A DNA stretch of 64,000 nt from Chimonanthus salicifolius. Taxonomy: Eukaryota; Streptophyta; Magnoliopsida; Laurales; Calycanthaceae. This document shows, in pieces, positions 20,715-33,759 of the stretch. Location: positions 88,291,383 through 88,355,382 of the forward strand of contig CM023532.1 in assembly GCA_013350335.1 (NCBI GenBank), in the 5' to 3' direction. The notes beneath the pieces were generated by a model. That model was not told the DNA's origin, searched no databases, and saw nothing but the letters and a program-made list of their open reading frames with translations. Position 1 is the first letter of the stretch. Every line of letters begins with the position of its first letter. The position numbers and the translations under genes were made by a program.

Positions 20715-21111
20715 GAAACGGGAAGTTGAATCTTCCGAAGTAAGATTAAGACGGTTTCATGTCTCACTGACGGATAAGAATCCCAACTGACCGACTCTTC
20801 GGAGTCCGCTGAATAGGGGCCGGATTAATTTACTTCGTGAACTCAGACTGAACAAATCAATCTGAGAATAACAGTGAAAGATAGCAAAAGTACAGTATTA
20901 TAATTGATATATCAAACGTAGCAAAATAGGATATACATTCCCCAATATTCCCCAAATTGAGAAAGAAAACAAACAAATAGGGAATTTAGAGACTCTCCCC
21001 TCAAAAACAAATAGAAAACCAAGTTTGCTTATTTGGAAATCTCCCCAAAATTGTGAAAAATACAAACTGTACGAGGAAACTAAGTCAATAATGTTTTTAT
21101 GACTTAGGGAA
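20715..21111 (+). other. Untranslated leader between PBS and gag
   Basis: A 397-base leader with no long frame and few ATGs. It is A-rich from 20860 onward. I see no further repeat or hairpin comparable with those of the LTR. Confidence 0.7.
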
Positions 21112-24100
21112 ATGGCTCCAAAGAAAAGGATCCCTCAGAATCAGAAAGGGAAGGAAAAGGTGTTGCAAATCACGCAACATGAGAAAGTGTTATCACAACA
21201 CGAAAAATCTGTGCATGAGAAGGAGCCGTCTATACATGAGAAAGAGGTAACCCAACCTGATGAGGAGCAAGCTGTTCATGAAAAGTCTCACAATGGGGAA
21301 GAATCACAGCACTCTTGGAGGGAAGAAAAGGGGAGTGAGAATGCATCACGGAAGGAGGGAGAAGGGAACAGTGGTGTACATATACCACATGTGCCGCCTG
21401 AGCTTCAGGGCTTAGTCCAAGCAGTGGTAACCTCTGTACTCCAGCAACATATGAATGGGAGTGAAAGTTCCAGGGATGCCAGTGACCGGAGTATGGCACG
21501 AGAATTTCAACAACAGCGTCCTCCCTACTTCAAAGGGAAGGAAGGGACTGTCGGAGTCGAGCATTGGCTGAAGAAGATCACTCAGATCTTAAAATTACTT
21601 AAGATCTCAAGTCATGCTGACAGGATTTTACTGGCTACTTCACAATTGATAGAAGATGCCGGTAAATGGTGGGAGGTGGTGGAGAAGCAGAGGGCACTCA
21701 TACCAGTTAGGGAGAGGACGGCCATGACATGGAATGAGTTTTCAGCAACCTTTCTGGAACATTACTTTCCGGAGGAGGAGAAGGAGCGACAGACGGAACT
21801 TTTTCTGTCCTTGGTACAAGGCTCTATGACGGTGGCAGAGTATCACCGTGAATTTCTCAGTTTATCCATTTATGCATTCTATATGGTGGACACAGAACTT
21901 CGCAAGGCAAGAAAGTTTGAGAGGGGTCTACGGCCAAACATCAGGGCCAAAGTGACCATATTTAAGTGCACCACATTGGCTGAGGTGGTCAGCAAGGCCA
22001 CAATAGCAGAACAGGAGTTGAATGCAATAGTGTGGTTTGACAATCGTCGAGCTCCAAGTGGGAGTGGTGGGTTTCAGCCCAACAAGAGGTTCCGTCCGAA
22101 CTTCAGTAGACCCTCACCATCTACTGGGTCCGCGGGGAGCTTTCGTCCCAACCAGCCCTCCCCATCTGCATCAGCCACCCAGTCATTCAGAGGGGTGAAC
22201 AACTGTTTCCACTGTAATCAGCCGGGTCACTTCAAGAGAGACTGTCCAAAGCTCAATAGGCTCTCATATTCCAGAGGATCTTTCCGTCCACCAGCTAGGC
22301 CAGCTAACTCCCGAGGAGGCAGGACATATAATCAGGCGGGACGGGCGCCTAATCCTACCGGATCTGGACGACTATTTGCTCTGGAACCTCCTGAGGATGT
22401 GGATCATTCTGTGATTCAAGGTATGGCCGTTGTCAATAGTTCTTATGCTTATGCATTGTTTGATTCTGGAGCATCGCACTCTTTTATATCTGCATCCTTT
22501 ATAACTGCTACTGGAACACTAGTTCAAAAGCTGTCCACCACACTCACAGTAGTATCCCCTATCGGAGACACGTCTTTGGGACTCATATGCACGGCCATAA
22601 ATATAGAACTCGCTGGACTCAGATTTGAGTTCAATTATCTGGTACTCGACATGAATGAGTACGATATTATATTTGGCATGGACTGGTTGGCTGGTTATGA
22701 AGCCAATATTGATTGTTATCGCCGAAGAGTGACATTTTGGTCACCCGAGGGAAAACAGTATATAGTTTGTGCCGACAAGAAAAGCAGACTGCAGGAAGGG
22801 TTGCATCATTTGGTGTTGAACAATATTGTCATCAACATAGCACCAGTCACTGAACTTCCAACAATTGTGAAAGAATTTGTTGATGTTTTTCCAAAAGAAC
22901 TTCCTGGTATACCGCCTATGAGGGAGCTCAATTTTGAGATCAAGCTATATCCTGGTACCTCACCAATGTCTCTACCCCATTATCGGATGGCACCAGCAGA
23001 AATGTCCGAGTTGAAGAAGCAGCTTGATGAATTACTCAGACTGGGTTGCATTCGGAACAGCACATCGTCATGGGGAGCTCCAGTGTTGTTCGTGAAAAAG
23101 AAGGATGGTTCACTCAGAATGTGTGTGGACTACCAGAAGTTGAATCAACTAACTGTCCGGAACAAGTATCCTCTACCCAGGATCGATGATTTATTCGATC
23201 AGTTGAGGGGATCCAGTCATTTTTCCAAGATTGACCTGATGTCCGGTTATCATCAAATCCGGGTCAGGGAGGAAGATATCGAGAAGACAGCTTTCAGAAC
23301 ACGGTATGGACTATTTGAATTTGTAGTCATGCCATTTGGGCTTACCAACGCACCGGCTGTGTTCATGGACTTAATGAACAAAATATTCCGTCCATATCTG
23401 GATCGGTTTGTTATAGTGTTCATTGACGATATCCTGATCTATTCCAAGAGTTAGGAGGATCATGCTGAGCATCTTCGAATAGTATTGAACACCTTGAGAC
23501 AGAACCAGTTGTATGCCAAAGCAAGCAAATGCGAATTTTGGCTACCTGAGGTCAAATTCTTAGGGCATGTTATAACAGCAGATGGTATAGCCGTTGATCC
23601 GGCTAAGGTGGCAGCAATAAGTGAGTGGAAAGCACCAAAGAACGTCACTGAAATCCTTAGCTTTCTGGGTTTGGCTGGATATTATAGGAAGTTCATCATG
23701 GATCTCTCTAAAATAGCATCTCCATTGACTCGACTTACGCAGAAAGGAGTCAAATATGAATGGTCAGAGTTGTGCAATCAGAGATTTGAGGAGCTGAAAG
23801 AGAGACTTACAATTGCTCCTATTTTAGTTTTGCCGGAAAGAGGCAAAGGTTATGAAGTACAATGTGATGCATCAGGAGAGGGGTTGGGATGTTCACTCAT
23901 GCAACGTGATCGGGTGGTGGCATATGGTTCAAGACAACTAAAGATACATGAACGCCTCTACCCTACACATGATCTGGAATTAGCTGCGGTGGTCTTCGCT
24001 CTCAAAAGCTGGAGACACTATCTATATGGTGAGAAGTTTGAAGTATTTTCAGATCACAAGAGCTTGAAGTATTTATTTGATCAGAAAGAGCTCAACTTGA

Positions 24101-25743
24101 GGCAGCGCAGATGGATGGAATATCTGGCGGACTATGAATTTGCGCTCCGATATCATCCGGGAAAGGCCAACAAAGTGGCGGATGCTCTCAGCCGCATGTC
24201 TCATGCATCAGTGGCATGTTTGATCAGGACTAAATGGGAGATGTTGAATTCCATTCGTGAGTTTAATCTATACATCACAAACCATGGGAGTATGTACAAT
24301 TTGATCATACGATCCAACATGGTTACAAAGATTGAACAGGAGCAGCGAACAGATCCGGAAATGGCAGAGACATGGGCCAAGATGTCTATTGGCAAGGTTG
24401 TACCGGATTGGGAATTACGACCAGGACAGGGTCTTATGTTCCGGGGTAGAATTTATGTGCCAAGAAGCTGCAGAAAAGAATTACTGATAGAGGCACATCA
24501 GAGCAAGCTGTCCATTCATCCGGGTAGCACAAAAATGTATCATGACTTAAAAAGACATTATTGGTGGCATGGACTCAAGAAGGATGTTCCAGAGTACGTG
24601 GCTCATTGTTTAACTTGTTAGGAGGTTAAGACGGAACATCAGAAGCCACCAGGGTTACTCAAACCCTTAGCAGTGCCGGAATGGAAATGGGAGCACATTT
24701 CCATGGACTTTGTGACGGGGTTGCCAAGGTCCTCGAAGGGCAATGACGCTATATGGGTTGTGGTAGACCGACTGACCAAGTCCGCGCATTTTATTCCTAT
24801 CAAGATGACGGATTCATCAGAGACATTGGGTAGGAGATATATCAAAGACATCATCAGATTACATGGAATCCCACAGACTATATTGTCTGATAGAGATGGC
24901 CGATTTACCGGCAGGGTATGGCAGAGCATGCAGTCGGCCATGGGAACCGATCTACTTATTAGCACAGCATTCCATCCACAGACCGATGGACAATCGGAAA
25001 GAACAATACAAACGTTGGAGGACATGTTGAGGGCGTGCATGCTAGACTTCAAAGGTGGATGGGAGGATCATTTGCCATTGGTGGAGTTTTCTTATAACAA
25101 TAGCTACCAAGCAAGCCTCCAAATGGCACCATTCGAAGCTTTGTATGGTAGACCATGCAGGTCACCAGTGTGCTGGACCGAGGTCGGCGAACCTGCACTG
25201 ATAGGACCCGAGGTGGTTGCAGAAACTACTGCACAGATCCAATTGATACGTCAACATTTGTTGACCGCACAGAGTCGGCAAAAGAGCTATGCTGATAAGA
25301 GGAGGAGGTTTCTCGAATTTGAAGTGGGACACTTGGTATTCTTGAAGGTCTCGCCACGAAAAGGGCACATGAGATTTGGGAAGAAAGGAAAATTGTCGCC
25401 AAGATATGTGGGACCGTTTTCAATTATCAGAAGGATGGGAGATGTAGCCTATCAGTTGGCACTTCCTTCGCAATTGGCCTCTCTACATGATGTATTTCAT
25501 GTGTCGATGCTGAGGAAGTACAACCCTGATCCGTCTCATGTTTTGAATGTGCAAGATATAGATGTACAAAGCGACGTCACTTATTTCGAGAAGCCAGTCA
25601 GAATATTGGAAAGTGAGCAAAGGGTGTTGCGTAACCGAGCGATTCAGTTCGTAAAGGTGGTATGGGATCGACATGGAGTTGAGGAAGCCACTTGGGAATT
25701 GGAATCGGAGATGAGAACATCTTACCCTGAATTGTTTGTATGA
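21112..25743 (+). CDS. gag-pol polyprotein with chromodomain, two in-frame UAG codons
   Basis: One frame of 1543 codons runs from ATG 21112 to TGA 25741. The N-terminus (residues 1-60) is Lys/Glu/His-rich. The gag domain has [14 protein letters not shown] at about 207. A CCHC zinc knuckle spans 365-378 ([14 protein letters not shown]). The protease DSGA is at 451-454. RT has FGLTNAP and the catalytic IDDIL (Asp772, Asp773). RNase H has CDASGEG (Asp919) and [10 protein letters not shown]. Integrase has an HHCC finger ending CLTC, then Asp1199, Asp1260 and Glu1296 with D35E spacing. The last 55 residues form a chromodomain ([16 protein letters not shown]) that in this clade binds chromatin and directs insertion. 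UAG codons at 23452 (after RT) and 24619 (in the zinc finger) keep the frame. They are probably inactivating mutations; readthrough is a less likely alternative. Confidence 0.93.
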
Positions 25744-25789
25744 TTTACTTTGAAATCCTACTTCGTTCGATTTTCGGGACGAAAATTAT

Positions 25790-25797
25790 AAAAAGAG
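25790..25797 (+). other. Polypurine tract of the Tekay-type element
   Basis: AAAAAGAG lies 8 bases before the 3' LTR, just after the kept stretch CGTTCGATTTTCGGGACGAA. The minus-strand element at the window end has AAAAAGAGGG in the same place, which supports it as the plus-strand primer. Confidence 0.65.
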
Positions 25798-27263
25798 TAT
25801 TGCATTGTAACACCTTGGAATTTCAAAGTTATTATTTTATATGAAATTATTCATATTTACGGAATTGCCATTGTGATAAAATTGATTTGAATTTAATGAG
25901 TCAATGGTTCAATCAAGACCCAAAGGATGGAAGTTTGTTTACAAAACAAATAAATGTTTAAGATATACTTAAACGGGTCAAAAATCATATTTGGGTCAAA
26001 TTTTGTGAAATGGGTCAAAATGGCCAAATTGGACCCAATGGGTCATAGTTGACATATTTGACTATTTGATGAGCTCAAAGCTCAATTGGGTTAAGATGAG
26101 TTAAATGTTTAAGTGGGTTGAGTTGAAATAAATGTTGGAGTTGAGTTGAGTGGAATTTATTAGTTGAGTTACATTAAATGAATAAGATGAGTTGAGGGAG
26201 TTAAATTTATTGTAAGTGAGTGAAGTGTGTGAATGAGAGGGGAAGTGTTTTAATTCCAAATTTTGAGCAAGGAAAAACGTTGGTGCATGGGAGGCATTAC
26301 CATGCATGCTCCCATTTATGTGATGAATAAAATGGGAGTTATATTTTGAATGGGAGTTACATGGGATGCATAGGGACGTTGGATGCATGAGAATATTGCA
26401 TGCATGTAACAACTACAATGGAGTTAGTGGGATGGCTGTTTTGAGAGTTACAAATGCAAGGATAATGAGAGATCAATAAAGGAGAGAATGCAAATAATCA
26501 CAAAGATATACATGGAAGACGTTGGAGGTGGGAGTGTGATTTCAAATGCAAAGTGTTTACACGTTGGAAATAGATAGAGTACATTGGTTGGGTCTTCAAA
26601 GGACAGCCATTAGGTAAATTTATAATTCATGCATGTGACTTCAAGGTTGGAGAATAAATGAGTGGCTGATTGGAGGAGTGACACACAATAGTTTATGGTT
26701 GTTTTTAGTCTAAACACGTTGGAGAAGGGGAAGAGTTTCATCTTAAGATGAAACCCCCATATGAGTTGTTAATGAGAGTAGGAGGTTACACCAATGCATA
26801 CAGCAAGAGGCCGTTGGGTACCCTTGGAGGTTCAGCTCAAAGATGAAACCCCCAAGGAAGGTATTAAGAAATAAAAGTTACAAATGTTTCATATTCAAAT
26901 TGTTGCATAGGTTGGAACCATGAGGATTAATCACCTTAGATGGAAGGTCAAGGGGTAAAAACGTTGGAGGGTTTCATCTCAAGGATGAAACCCCCAAATG
27001 AAATAAGAGTTTAAGGTAAATGCAATAGGAGTTACAATTTTTGGTACCAAAGAGATCACATGGGCTGAATGAAATTTAGCCAAAGAAGTTTCATTTTTAC
27101 TCTCCCTATCTCTCTCTCTTGGCCGTTCTCTATCTTCCCAAACACTAAGAGCAGCAGCTGGGTGTTAATCAGTCCTTGGATTGATCCCTTTTCATCAAGA
27201 CAAGTTCAGCAAAAGGGAAGGAACAAGCAGGAGTGAAGATCAAGTGGTGGAGTCGCGAAAACG

Positions 27264-29061
27264 GTAGGTTTTCGATAAACTATCTTTAATTAAGAATTAT
27301 GATCCGGCCATTGGATGGCCGAATCTAACAAGGGTTAGATATTTGATGGAAGTTTATGAATGAGATAAAAAAAAAATATGGACATAGGGTTCGGCCCTTT
27401 GGATGGCCGAACCCCATGAGAAAATTGGTGGATTCTATGGTATTTGAAAGTCAAAATCCATATTTTTGAGTGAGGCTTTTAAAAGATTTTTATATGGAAT
27501 TAAGCTTACTGTTTTGGAGTAGATATGACATGACTGAACCATATTTATCTTATGTTAACTTGCTGATTAATTTCATAGATAAATATGGGTGGATTTCCAT
27601 TAAGAGAACCATAGGGTTCGGCCATGTGTATGGCCGAACCCCATGGATTGTTTTGAGGATGGATTTGGGTTTTGATTTAAGATGTAAATACATGTTTTAG
27701 AATGGTTAAAAACATGGATCTGAATGACCTAGGGACTGAAGTTTGTATGGTCTAAAATCAGTGGATTAAAAGATGGAAATGGATCATTGGGTTTGGCCAC
27801 TTAGCATGGCCGAACCCCATGGAAATCATGAAACCCATGGACTGTTTTGTGGAATAATTGGGCTAAGTTTATGATGGACATTAGGTAACATTTATATGCT
27901 TTGATTTAAGAATAATATATGTTTGTTTATGGAATTAGTATGGGTAAATAATCAGCCAACATGAATGATGGAAATTGGGGATAAAAATCACATTGGTGAG
28001 GTCCGGCCATGTGTATGGCCGAACCCCACTAATGGTAATTGTTGGACATAGTGGTTAGTTTATATGAAGATATGAAGGGTTTAAGAAGGATCAAATTAAG
28101 TGGTGAGGTTCAGCCATGAGTATGGCCGAACCCCACTAAGAAGGTTTTATGTTAGGCGATGGAAGTTAGCTAATTTAAAGCAAAGGTTGGTCTCAATGGC
28201 ACAACCGTAATTATGGCTGAAATGATCAAAAATAAAATGATCATATAATTGGATAAATGGGCTAAAACCAAAGTGGTAAGGTTCATCCATAATGTATGGC
28301 CGAACCCTACCAAGGTTCATTTAGAAGTTTGGGTAATTAGATGGTTTTAATTAAATAAAAGAATGACCAAAGTTTTAATGGATGAGGTTCGGCTATGGCT
28401 TTGGCCGAACCCCACTAGGTGGTTCTTGGAACATTAAGCTTTGCTGGAAATTAGATGGATAAATGATTAACTTGCTGCCATGTACATAGGGTATTCAGAT
28501 TTTTAGAACGGTGAGCAAGCCGTGATCGGAAGACGGACCAAAGGAAGGGTTGAACAAAGTAAACTATTGTAGGTTTCCTACCTTTGTTGTAACCACTATT
28601 TATTATGCTGTTTTATGTTGATTTTGATATCTTATATGATTGTAAAGTTATGTTTAAAATGACATGTTTGCATAGACATCTCATGCATGGCATGGGATGA
28701 TGGTGTTGTAACCGGAGGCCACACTCCGTCGGGGCGTCCGAAAGACCACTGTGGGGTACCCTGATGATGAGAATCCCATCAGGAGGAATCCGGAGGCCAC
28801 AGTCCGTCGGGGCGTCCGAAAGACCACTGTGGGTTACCTTGACGATGAGAATCCCGTCAAGTGATGGCTATGTTGAGTGGTGATGGGTGGGACTCATTAC
28901 ATGTTCATTTCATACATAGCATGTTTTATGGAGTTTTGACACACATGTATTATTACTATATTATTTGCATGTTTTTTACTAACCATGTGGTAGCCCTATT
29001 CGGAAACACTACTGGGCGCGTTGATCTAACGCCCTATCTATACCCTTAGTGGATGATGCAG
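27264..29061 (+). other. Putative intron in the 3' LTR
   Basis: This is the same donor (GTAGGT at 27264) and acceptor (GATGCAG ending 29061) as in the 5' LTR, 1798 bases. In the 3' LTR it would lie downstream of the coding region and would reach the RNA only if the polyadenylation site lies beyond it, as the CATGTAATAA signal suggests. Confidence 0.4.
27302..28411 (+). repeat. GGCCAT hairpin array of the 3' LTR
   Basis: Eight hairpins match those of the 5' LTR one for one in order and spacing. Two have new mismatches (GGTCCGG and GTTCATCC in left arms), so hairpins in this copy show early decay. Confidence 0.9.
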
Positions 29062-29405
29062 GGAAAGGGAAGAACGTGGATCGAGAAGAGGACCAAGTTC
29101 GGAAACTTGGGCGATTTGAATGATTGGAATGGACTATGAATGGATTATTTATGGACTTGTTATTTGATTTATTTGAACAATGTAATTTGGTAATTAGATG
29201 TTGGCATGTAATAAGTAGTTAAGTAGATGCTATGGTTGGATTTATTTGGATGGTTTGGAATGAATGGTAGACTAAGGTTATATAATAATTTTGGAGAATA
29301 AATTAGGTACTTTGCTATCTAAGAATGGAAAATTGGATTAGTCATAGGATCTATTATAACCTCAGTTAGATTTAGACTAAATTAATTCCGCTAGTTATAT
29401 ATGTA

Positions 29406-29491
29406 CCATGTGCGGATCAGTTTTATGGACTTAGTTCATACGCACATGAGCTTGGCCAGTTAAGGGTCGGATTTAGAGATCCGAACTTAAC
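29406..29491 (+). other. Two adjacent U5 hairpins, 3' LTR
   Basis: Same pair of hairpins as at 20521-20606. One base change (CACATGA) removes the terminal pair of the outer stem; the GTTAAG/CTTAAC and TCGGAT/ATCCGA stems are intact. Confidence 0.65.
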
Positions 29492-30036
29492 TCGCGTCGT
29501 GACACTTCGCTCCGAACACATAATTATTATATTTAAAAAAAAAAAATAAACTCTGAAAATTAGAGTGAAAAGGGCGGGGTGTTACACAGCCAATTACCGC
29601 CCAATGTAATGTTCAAATATCAAACCCAATCTTTAGGATTTCCAGTCAATATATTATCTACCATATCAGCTACATCCTAATCTTGTTGTGATCCCTCCTT
29701 GATCTGTGTATGCGTGTGTGTCATCCTCATCTATAGACATATTGCATTACCATTTTAATTCAGCCCCATTTAATTCGGCTTGAACTCACTTGGTGGTCAA
29801 CCAAGTTAACCACGACTCATTGGGTCCCAATTGGGCATTTTGACCCAAATAGCCACATTGACCCAATTAAATGCGCCTTACCCATTTACTTCAAATTGAA
29901 CCTTATACTATCACCGTTGGGTCCTAATTGGGCCATTGACCCAACACCTTACCCATCTAAGGTTCATATCTGTTAATTCACAAATAAAATGGAAAATTCC
30001 GTAAATGTTGATAACATGGGATTTTGAAGTGTTACA

Positions 30037-32056
30037 AGGACTGATATGGGAGATCCATCCACCCACTCCCATTCATCCGTCCACCCACAGTAATCCATCC
30101 ACCCATCATTCTATGTCTACGTCTGAGTCCGTTTGTGTTTCAAATTAGGTTTGCGTTAAATCTGTCTAGGCTTGGATTTTCTATTTTGGTTGAGTTAGTA
30201 TGCGTCAGTCAAGAGTCTAGTGTTTTCTGAGTCCATTTAGTATAATTGCTGCAAGAGAAACTCTCTCAGAAATTTCTGAACTCGAGTTAGTACTGTTCCG
30301 ATATTTCTTTTTAGTTTGCAACTGATCACTGTAAATTAGGGAACATTGAGGACAATTTTCAATATTGGAGAGTTGCACTTGTCATTCTCAAAAAAAAAAA
30401 AGTCATGATCTTGTTTAGACAGAAATAAGCAGAAATATTTTAAGAGAAGAGTAAATGAAGACTGAGACTTCTTAGGGCTAAAACACTGTCAATTTTAGTC
30501 TAAAGAGATTAAAGGTGTCTTGACGATCTGACGTTAAAAGAGTCAATTTCTTTAGCAGTGATTCATTTATAAAAAAATTTAGATTATGTTTTTCCGAAAA
30601 GATTTTTATGAGATTTATACTTGGAAACATCTGTACACGGCGATATTAAGATTAATCCAAAAAAGAAAAATATCCATGAGTCGAGAGGAATACCAGTGGA
30701 GACTTAGACCTAGTGAGCTTTAGAACCATTCTATTTTTCTAAGGGTTTTAAGTAAACTCTTGTTTCCTTTGTTAAACACATTGAGTCGTTGCTAGATCTC
30801 ATTTTTCTTTGTCTTGGTCATAATAAATTTGGGTTATTATATTTGAATTTTTTCTGAATTTATTTGAAGCAAATAAATCACCTTATGAAGCTTAAGATAG
30901 GATATAGGCCATTTTTGGATCTATTGAGCCTTTCAAGCTTATCTAGTTTGGTCATCTATCGTGATAGTTCCCAGTTGATCTTGCTATTGAAACCTATTTA
31001 TTGACTAGCCATATGTACCATACCTAACTCTGGTTGTGGAGTTTGAGTTAAAATCGAAATACCTATTCTAGAGGTAAGAAAAGGTTGGAGATGAACAACT
31101 GGAATGGTACTCTAAAAAAATGGCACTTGAAAAGAAAAGAAAAAAAATGAATGATATAGCATAAGAAAAGAAAAAAAAAAAGAAAAGAAGGGGAAAATCC
31201 AGACATCGAACGAAGGATGTGACAAAAAATATATAATTTATAGAAAAAAAATGCTTTGAAAATTTGAAGTGTTGAAAAGAAAAATATTGGAAGAAATATC
31301 TCGTTCACATTATGAAGACCTCTACCTTTTATGTTCCAAGTATTTATCTTAGAGTCTTCTTATCCTTCTTTGATATGACCAGGTCCTAAGCCAGGTTTCG
31401 TCCTATTGGAAAGTCCTATTGATTTATGGTGTTTCATGTAGAGAATAGATGAGGAAAACTAGCGGTGTTTAACTCAACGTTCTCAGGAAAGTGGCATCCA
31501 TTCATTAGATCTATATTTTCTTTGAAATGTGCCGTCTTTTCTAAAACATATGTGAGATATTTTGATTTGAAAACATAAACTCCGCTCACATATACAGTTG
31601 AGAGAAAATATACCCAAACTTCTGAGCGTTAGTCTTTCTGAGAGATATATCTGTGAGGTTTGAAGTCAAAGAGCATTTTCCAATGGTGGTTACAAAACAT
31701 GTGTGTGTTTGGAAAAAGAAGACTGTCATAATATTTGGCTATCACACACAACACTCTAGGTACAAGCCTTGTAAAATGAATTTTAGAATTGTATGATATT
31801 TGTATTTTTGTCTATGTATTTTTTCCTAGGAAAATTTGATGTTTGTAGGTATCATCACTGCAATCCCACACAAGACTATAACTCTTCTACTAGGGGTAGC
31901 CTAGGGGTCTAAAGGCTTATATTGCATAGGCTAAATGCAATTGAGAGTACCAATGAAAGTGGTGTACTTTTATAAATAGATTAGGTTTTCAAATTTCCAA
32001 TCTTAGTTTTAAGTAGTTTTGCTCGAGGACTAGCAAAATCTAAGTTTAGAGGTATT
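30037..32056 (+). mobile_element. 3' internal non-coding region of the Tat/Athila element
   Basis: The host element resumes after the LTR 14083-30036 and its AGGAC duplication. No coding frame survives. The segment carries a GAACATTGAGGACAATTTTC motif near 30343, long AT-rich stretches, an A-rich block at 31110-31200 and, at 32043-32056, a degraded polypurine tract (AAGTTTAGAGGTATT) right before the LTR. About 700 bases of it (30290-31000) recur inverted at 38340-39030. Confidence 0.75.
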
Positions 32057-33759
32057 TGTTGAGACATGAAAAGTGACTATTTTACCCCTCACTATTGGAC
32101 CAGTTAGCTCTCAATTTTGTATATATTAGGTACATTTAATATAAATTGTGAGTTTTGTAGATAAAATGGGAAAATACAAGAAATCAATTTAAATCCAGAA
32201 GAAATTGCAAGGATTTGTGCTTAAAATGGAAGACCCAGAATTTTTATAATTAATTTTTGACCACTTTTAGGAATATTATTGTAAATTGAATAATCTGGAT
32301 CCATGTATGAGAGTCTAGATTAATTCAATAATTTTTATAATATAAGTGGTGAATTAATTATCTCAATTCTGGAGAGAAGTTGCAATTTTAAGGGCCAGAG
32401 TTTGAATTTCGAATCTAAGGGCCAGAGATCTACTCCAATTGGACTAAGCTATGCTTCACAGGCCAGGCATTGGGCCAAGCTCAAGTAATCCATACGTATT
32501 TCACAAATGGGCCAGGCCAGTGTGCAAGTCCGAGTTCAGTAGGCCTAAGTTCAAGTTCAAGAGCTCAAGTCCAAGGTGTTCATTTGAGGCCCAATTACCC
32601 GAACCCTGTGATCCAATTACCCATGTTCGAATTTACCCTAAGCCCTACCCCATGTACACGCCCACTCTCTTTGAATATCCACCTTTCATTTCAGCCATCT
32701 CTTCATCTAAACCATTCATATCATGCATAAACAATAGGAAAACCCTAGAGCCACCTTTCCTAATCCATCTCATAAATTCTGCATGTTAGATCTAGGCCAT
32801 CTATTTCATCTTTCATCTAGGAGAAACCTTAAATTACAACCCTCCATGCATAATCTCATATTTTGAATAATCCATCTTAACCATCCATGATAGATCCATT
32901 AGATTTAAACCCATTTTGATCAGAGCCATTCAATCATAGCCACTACCTCATTAAACCTATCCTAAACCCTAGCTTCAGAATCCACAAATCCCTATATTCA
33001 CTCTCCCATACAGCTATGTTTCATTCCAAATCTATCCATGCACATTCCACATCAAAATTCCTAAAATCTCTCACTCCATGTGCATATCCTCATCTTGTTT
33101 CACATGAAACTTCCATACCCTAAAGCCCTCATGCGCATAACACCTATCTAAAACTTTTGCTCCAAGTCCCCAAATCCAATCTCATACAATTGTTCAATCT
33201 TCCAAAATCTTGCATACGACAATCTTGTAACACCCCGCCCTTTTCACTCTAATTTTCAGAGTTTATTTTTTTTTTAATATAATATATAATAATCATGTGA
33301 TCGGGGCGAAGTGTCACGACGCGAGTTAAGTTCGGATCTCTAAATCCGACCCTTAACTGGCCAAGCCCATGTGCGTATGAACTAAGTCCATAAAACTGAT
33401 CCGTACATGGTATATATATAACTTGCGGAATTAACTTAGTCTAAATCTAACTGAGGTTATAATAGAACCTATGACTAATCCAATTTTCCATTCTTAGATA
33501 GCAAAGTACATAACTTATTTTCCAAAATTACTAATCAATCTTAACCAATCGTTTAATCAAAACATCCAACATAAAACAAACCATAGCATCTAATTAACTA
33601 CATTATTACATGCCCACAACATCTAGCTAACAAATTACATTGTCCAAATATATCAAATATCAAGTCCATAAAATAGTCCATTCATAATCCATTCCAATCA
33701 TTCAAATCGCCCAAGTTTCCGAACTTGGTCCTCTTCTCGATCCACGTTCTTCCCTTTCC

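Larger units (their letters stand above)
16919..29586 (+). mobile_element. Complete Tekay/Del-type chromovirus retrotransposon, 12.7 kb
   Basis: The element is bounded by the perfect duplication CAGCC (16914-16918 and 29587-29591). It consists of a 3782-base 5' LTR, a tRNA-Met primer site, a leader, a gag-pol frame of 1543 codons, a short purine tract and a 3781-base 3' LTR. Domain order is gag, zinc knuckle, protease, RT, RNase H, integrase, chromodomain, as in chromoviruses. Long LTRs and a C-terminal chromodomain fit the Tekay/Del clade. The LTRs differ at about 30 positions by eye (under 1%), so the insertion is recent. It landed in the minus-strand solo LTR 14083-30036. Two in-frame UAG codons are the only visible coding damage. 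It is the one complete copy of this family in the window. Confidence 0.95.
25806..29586 (+). mobile_element. 3' LTR of the complete Tekay-type element
   Basis: A near-identical partner of the 5' LTR with about 30 differences by eye, mostly single transitions plus a few small indels (for example near 26308). It ends GGGTGTTACA. All landmarks recur: hairpin array, putative intron, CATGTAATAA and U5 hairpins. Some differences hit landmarks: the 14-base U3 palindrome is broken, one array arm reads GGTCCGGCCAT, and the outer U5 stem loses its last pair. Confidence 0.95.
14083..30036 (-). mobile_element. Tekay-type solo LTR, copy 4, minus strand (interrupted)
   Basis: Flanked by AGGAC (14078-14082 and 30037-30041). 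On the plus strand it begins TCTAACGCCCCGCC (an expected TGTAACGCC with one change) and ends AAGTGTTACA. The complete element 16919-29586, with its duplicated CAGCC, sits inside; without it this LTR is about 3.3 kb. Read on the minus strand it has GGGTCAA-rich U3 (29760-30036), hairpin array, CTAACGCC block, TGCATGTAATAA-like signal near 14427 and U5 hairpins near 14180-14275. The donor-like site near 16370 has lost its G (ATAAGT), so this old copy may no longer splice. Confidence 0.88.

Noticed and set aside
21230..21499. Minus-strand frames opposite gag-pol (21230, 23460, 24639, 25162)
   Set aside because: Shadow frames of the well-supported plus-strand polyprotein.
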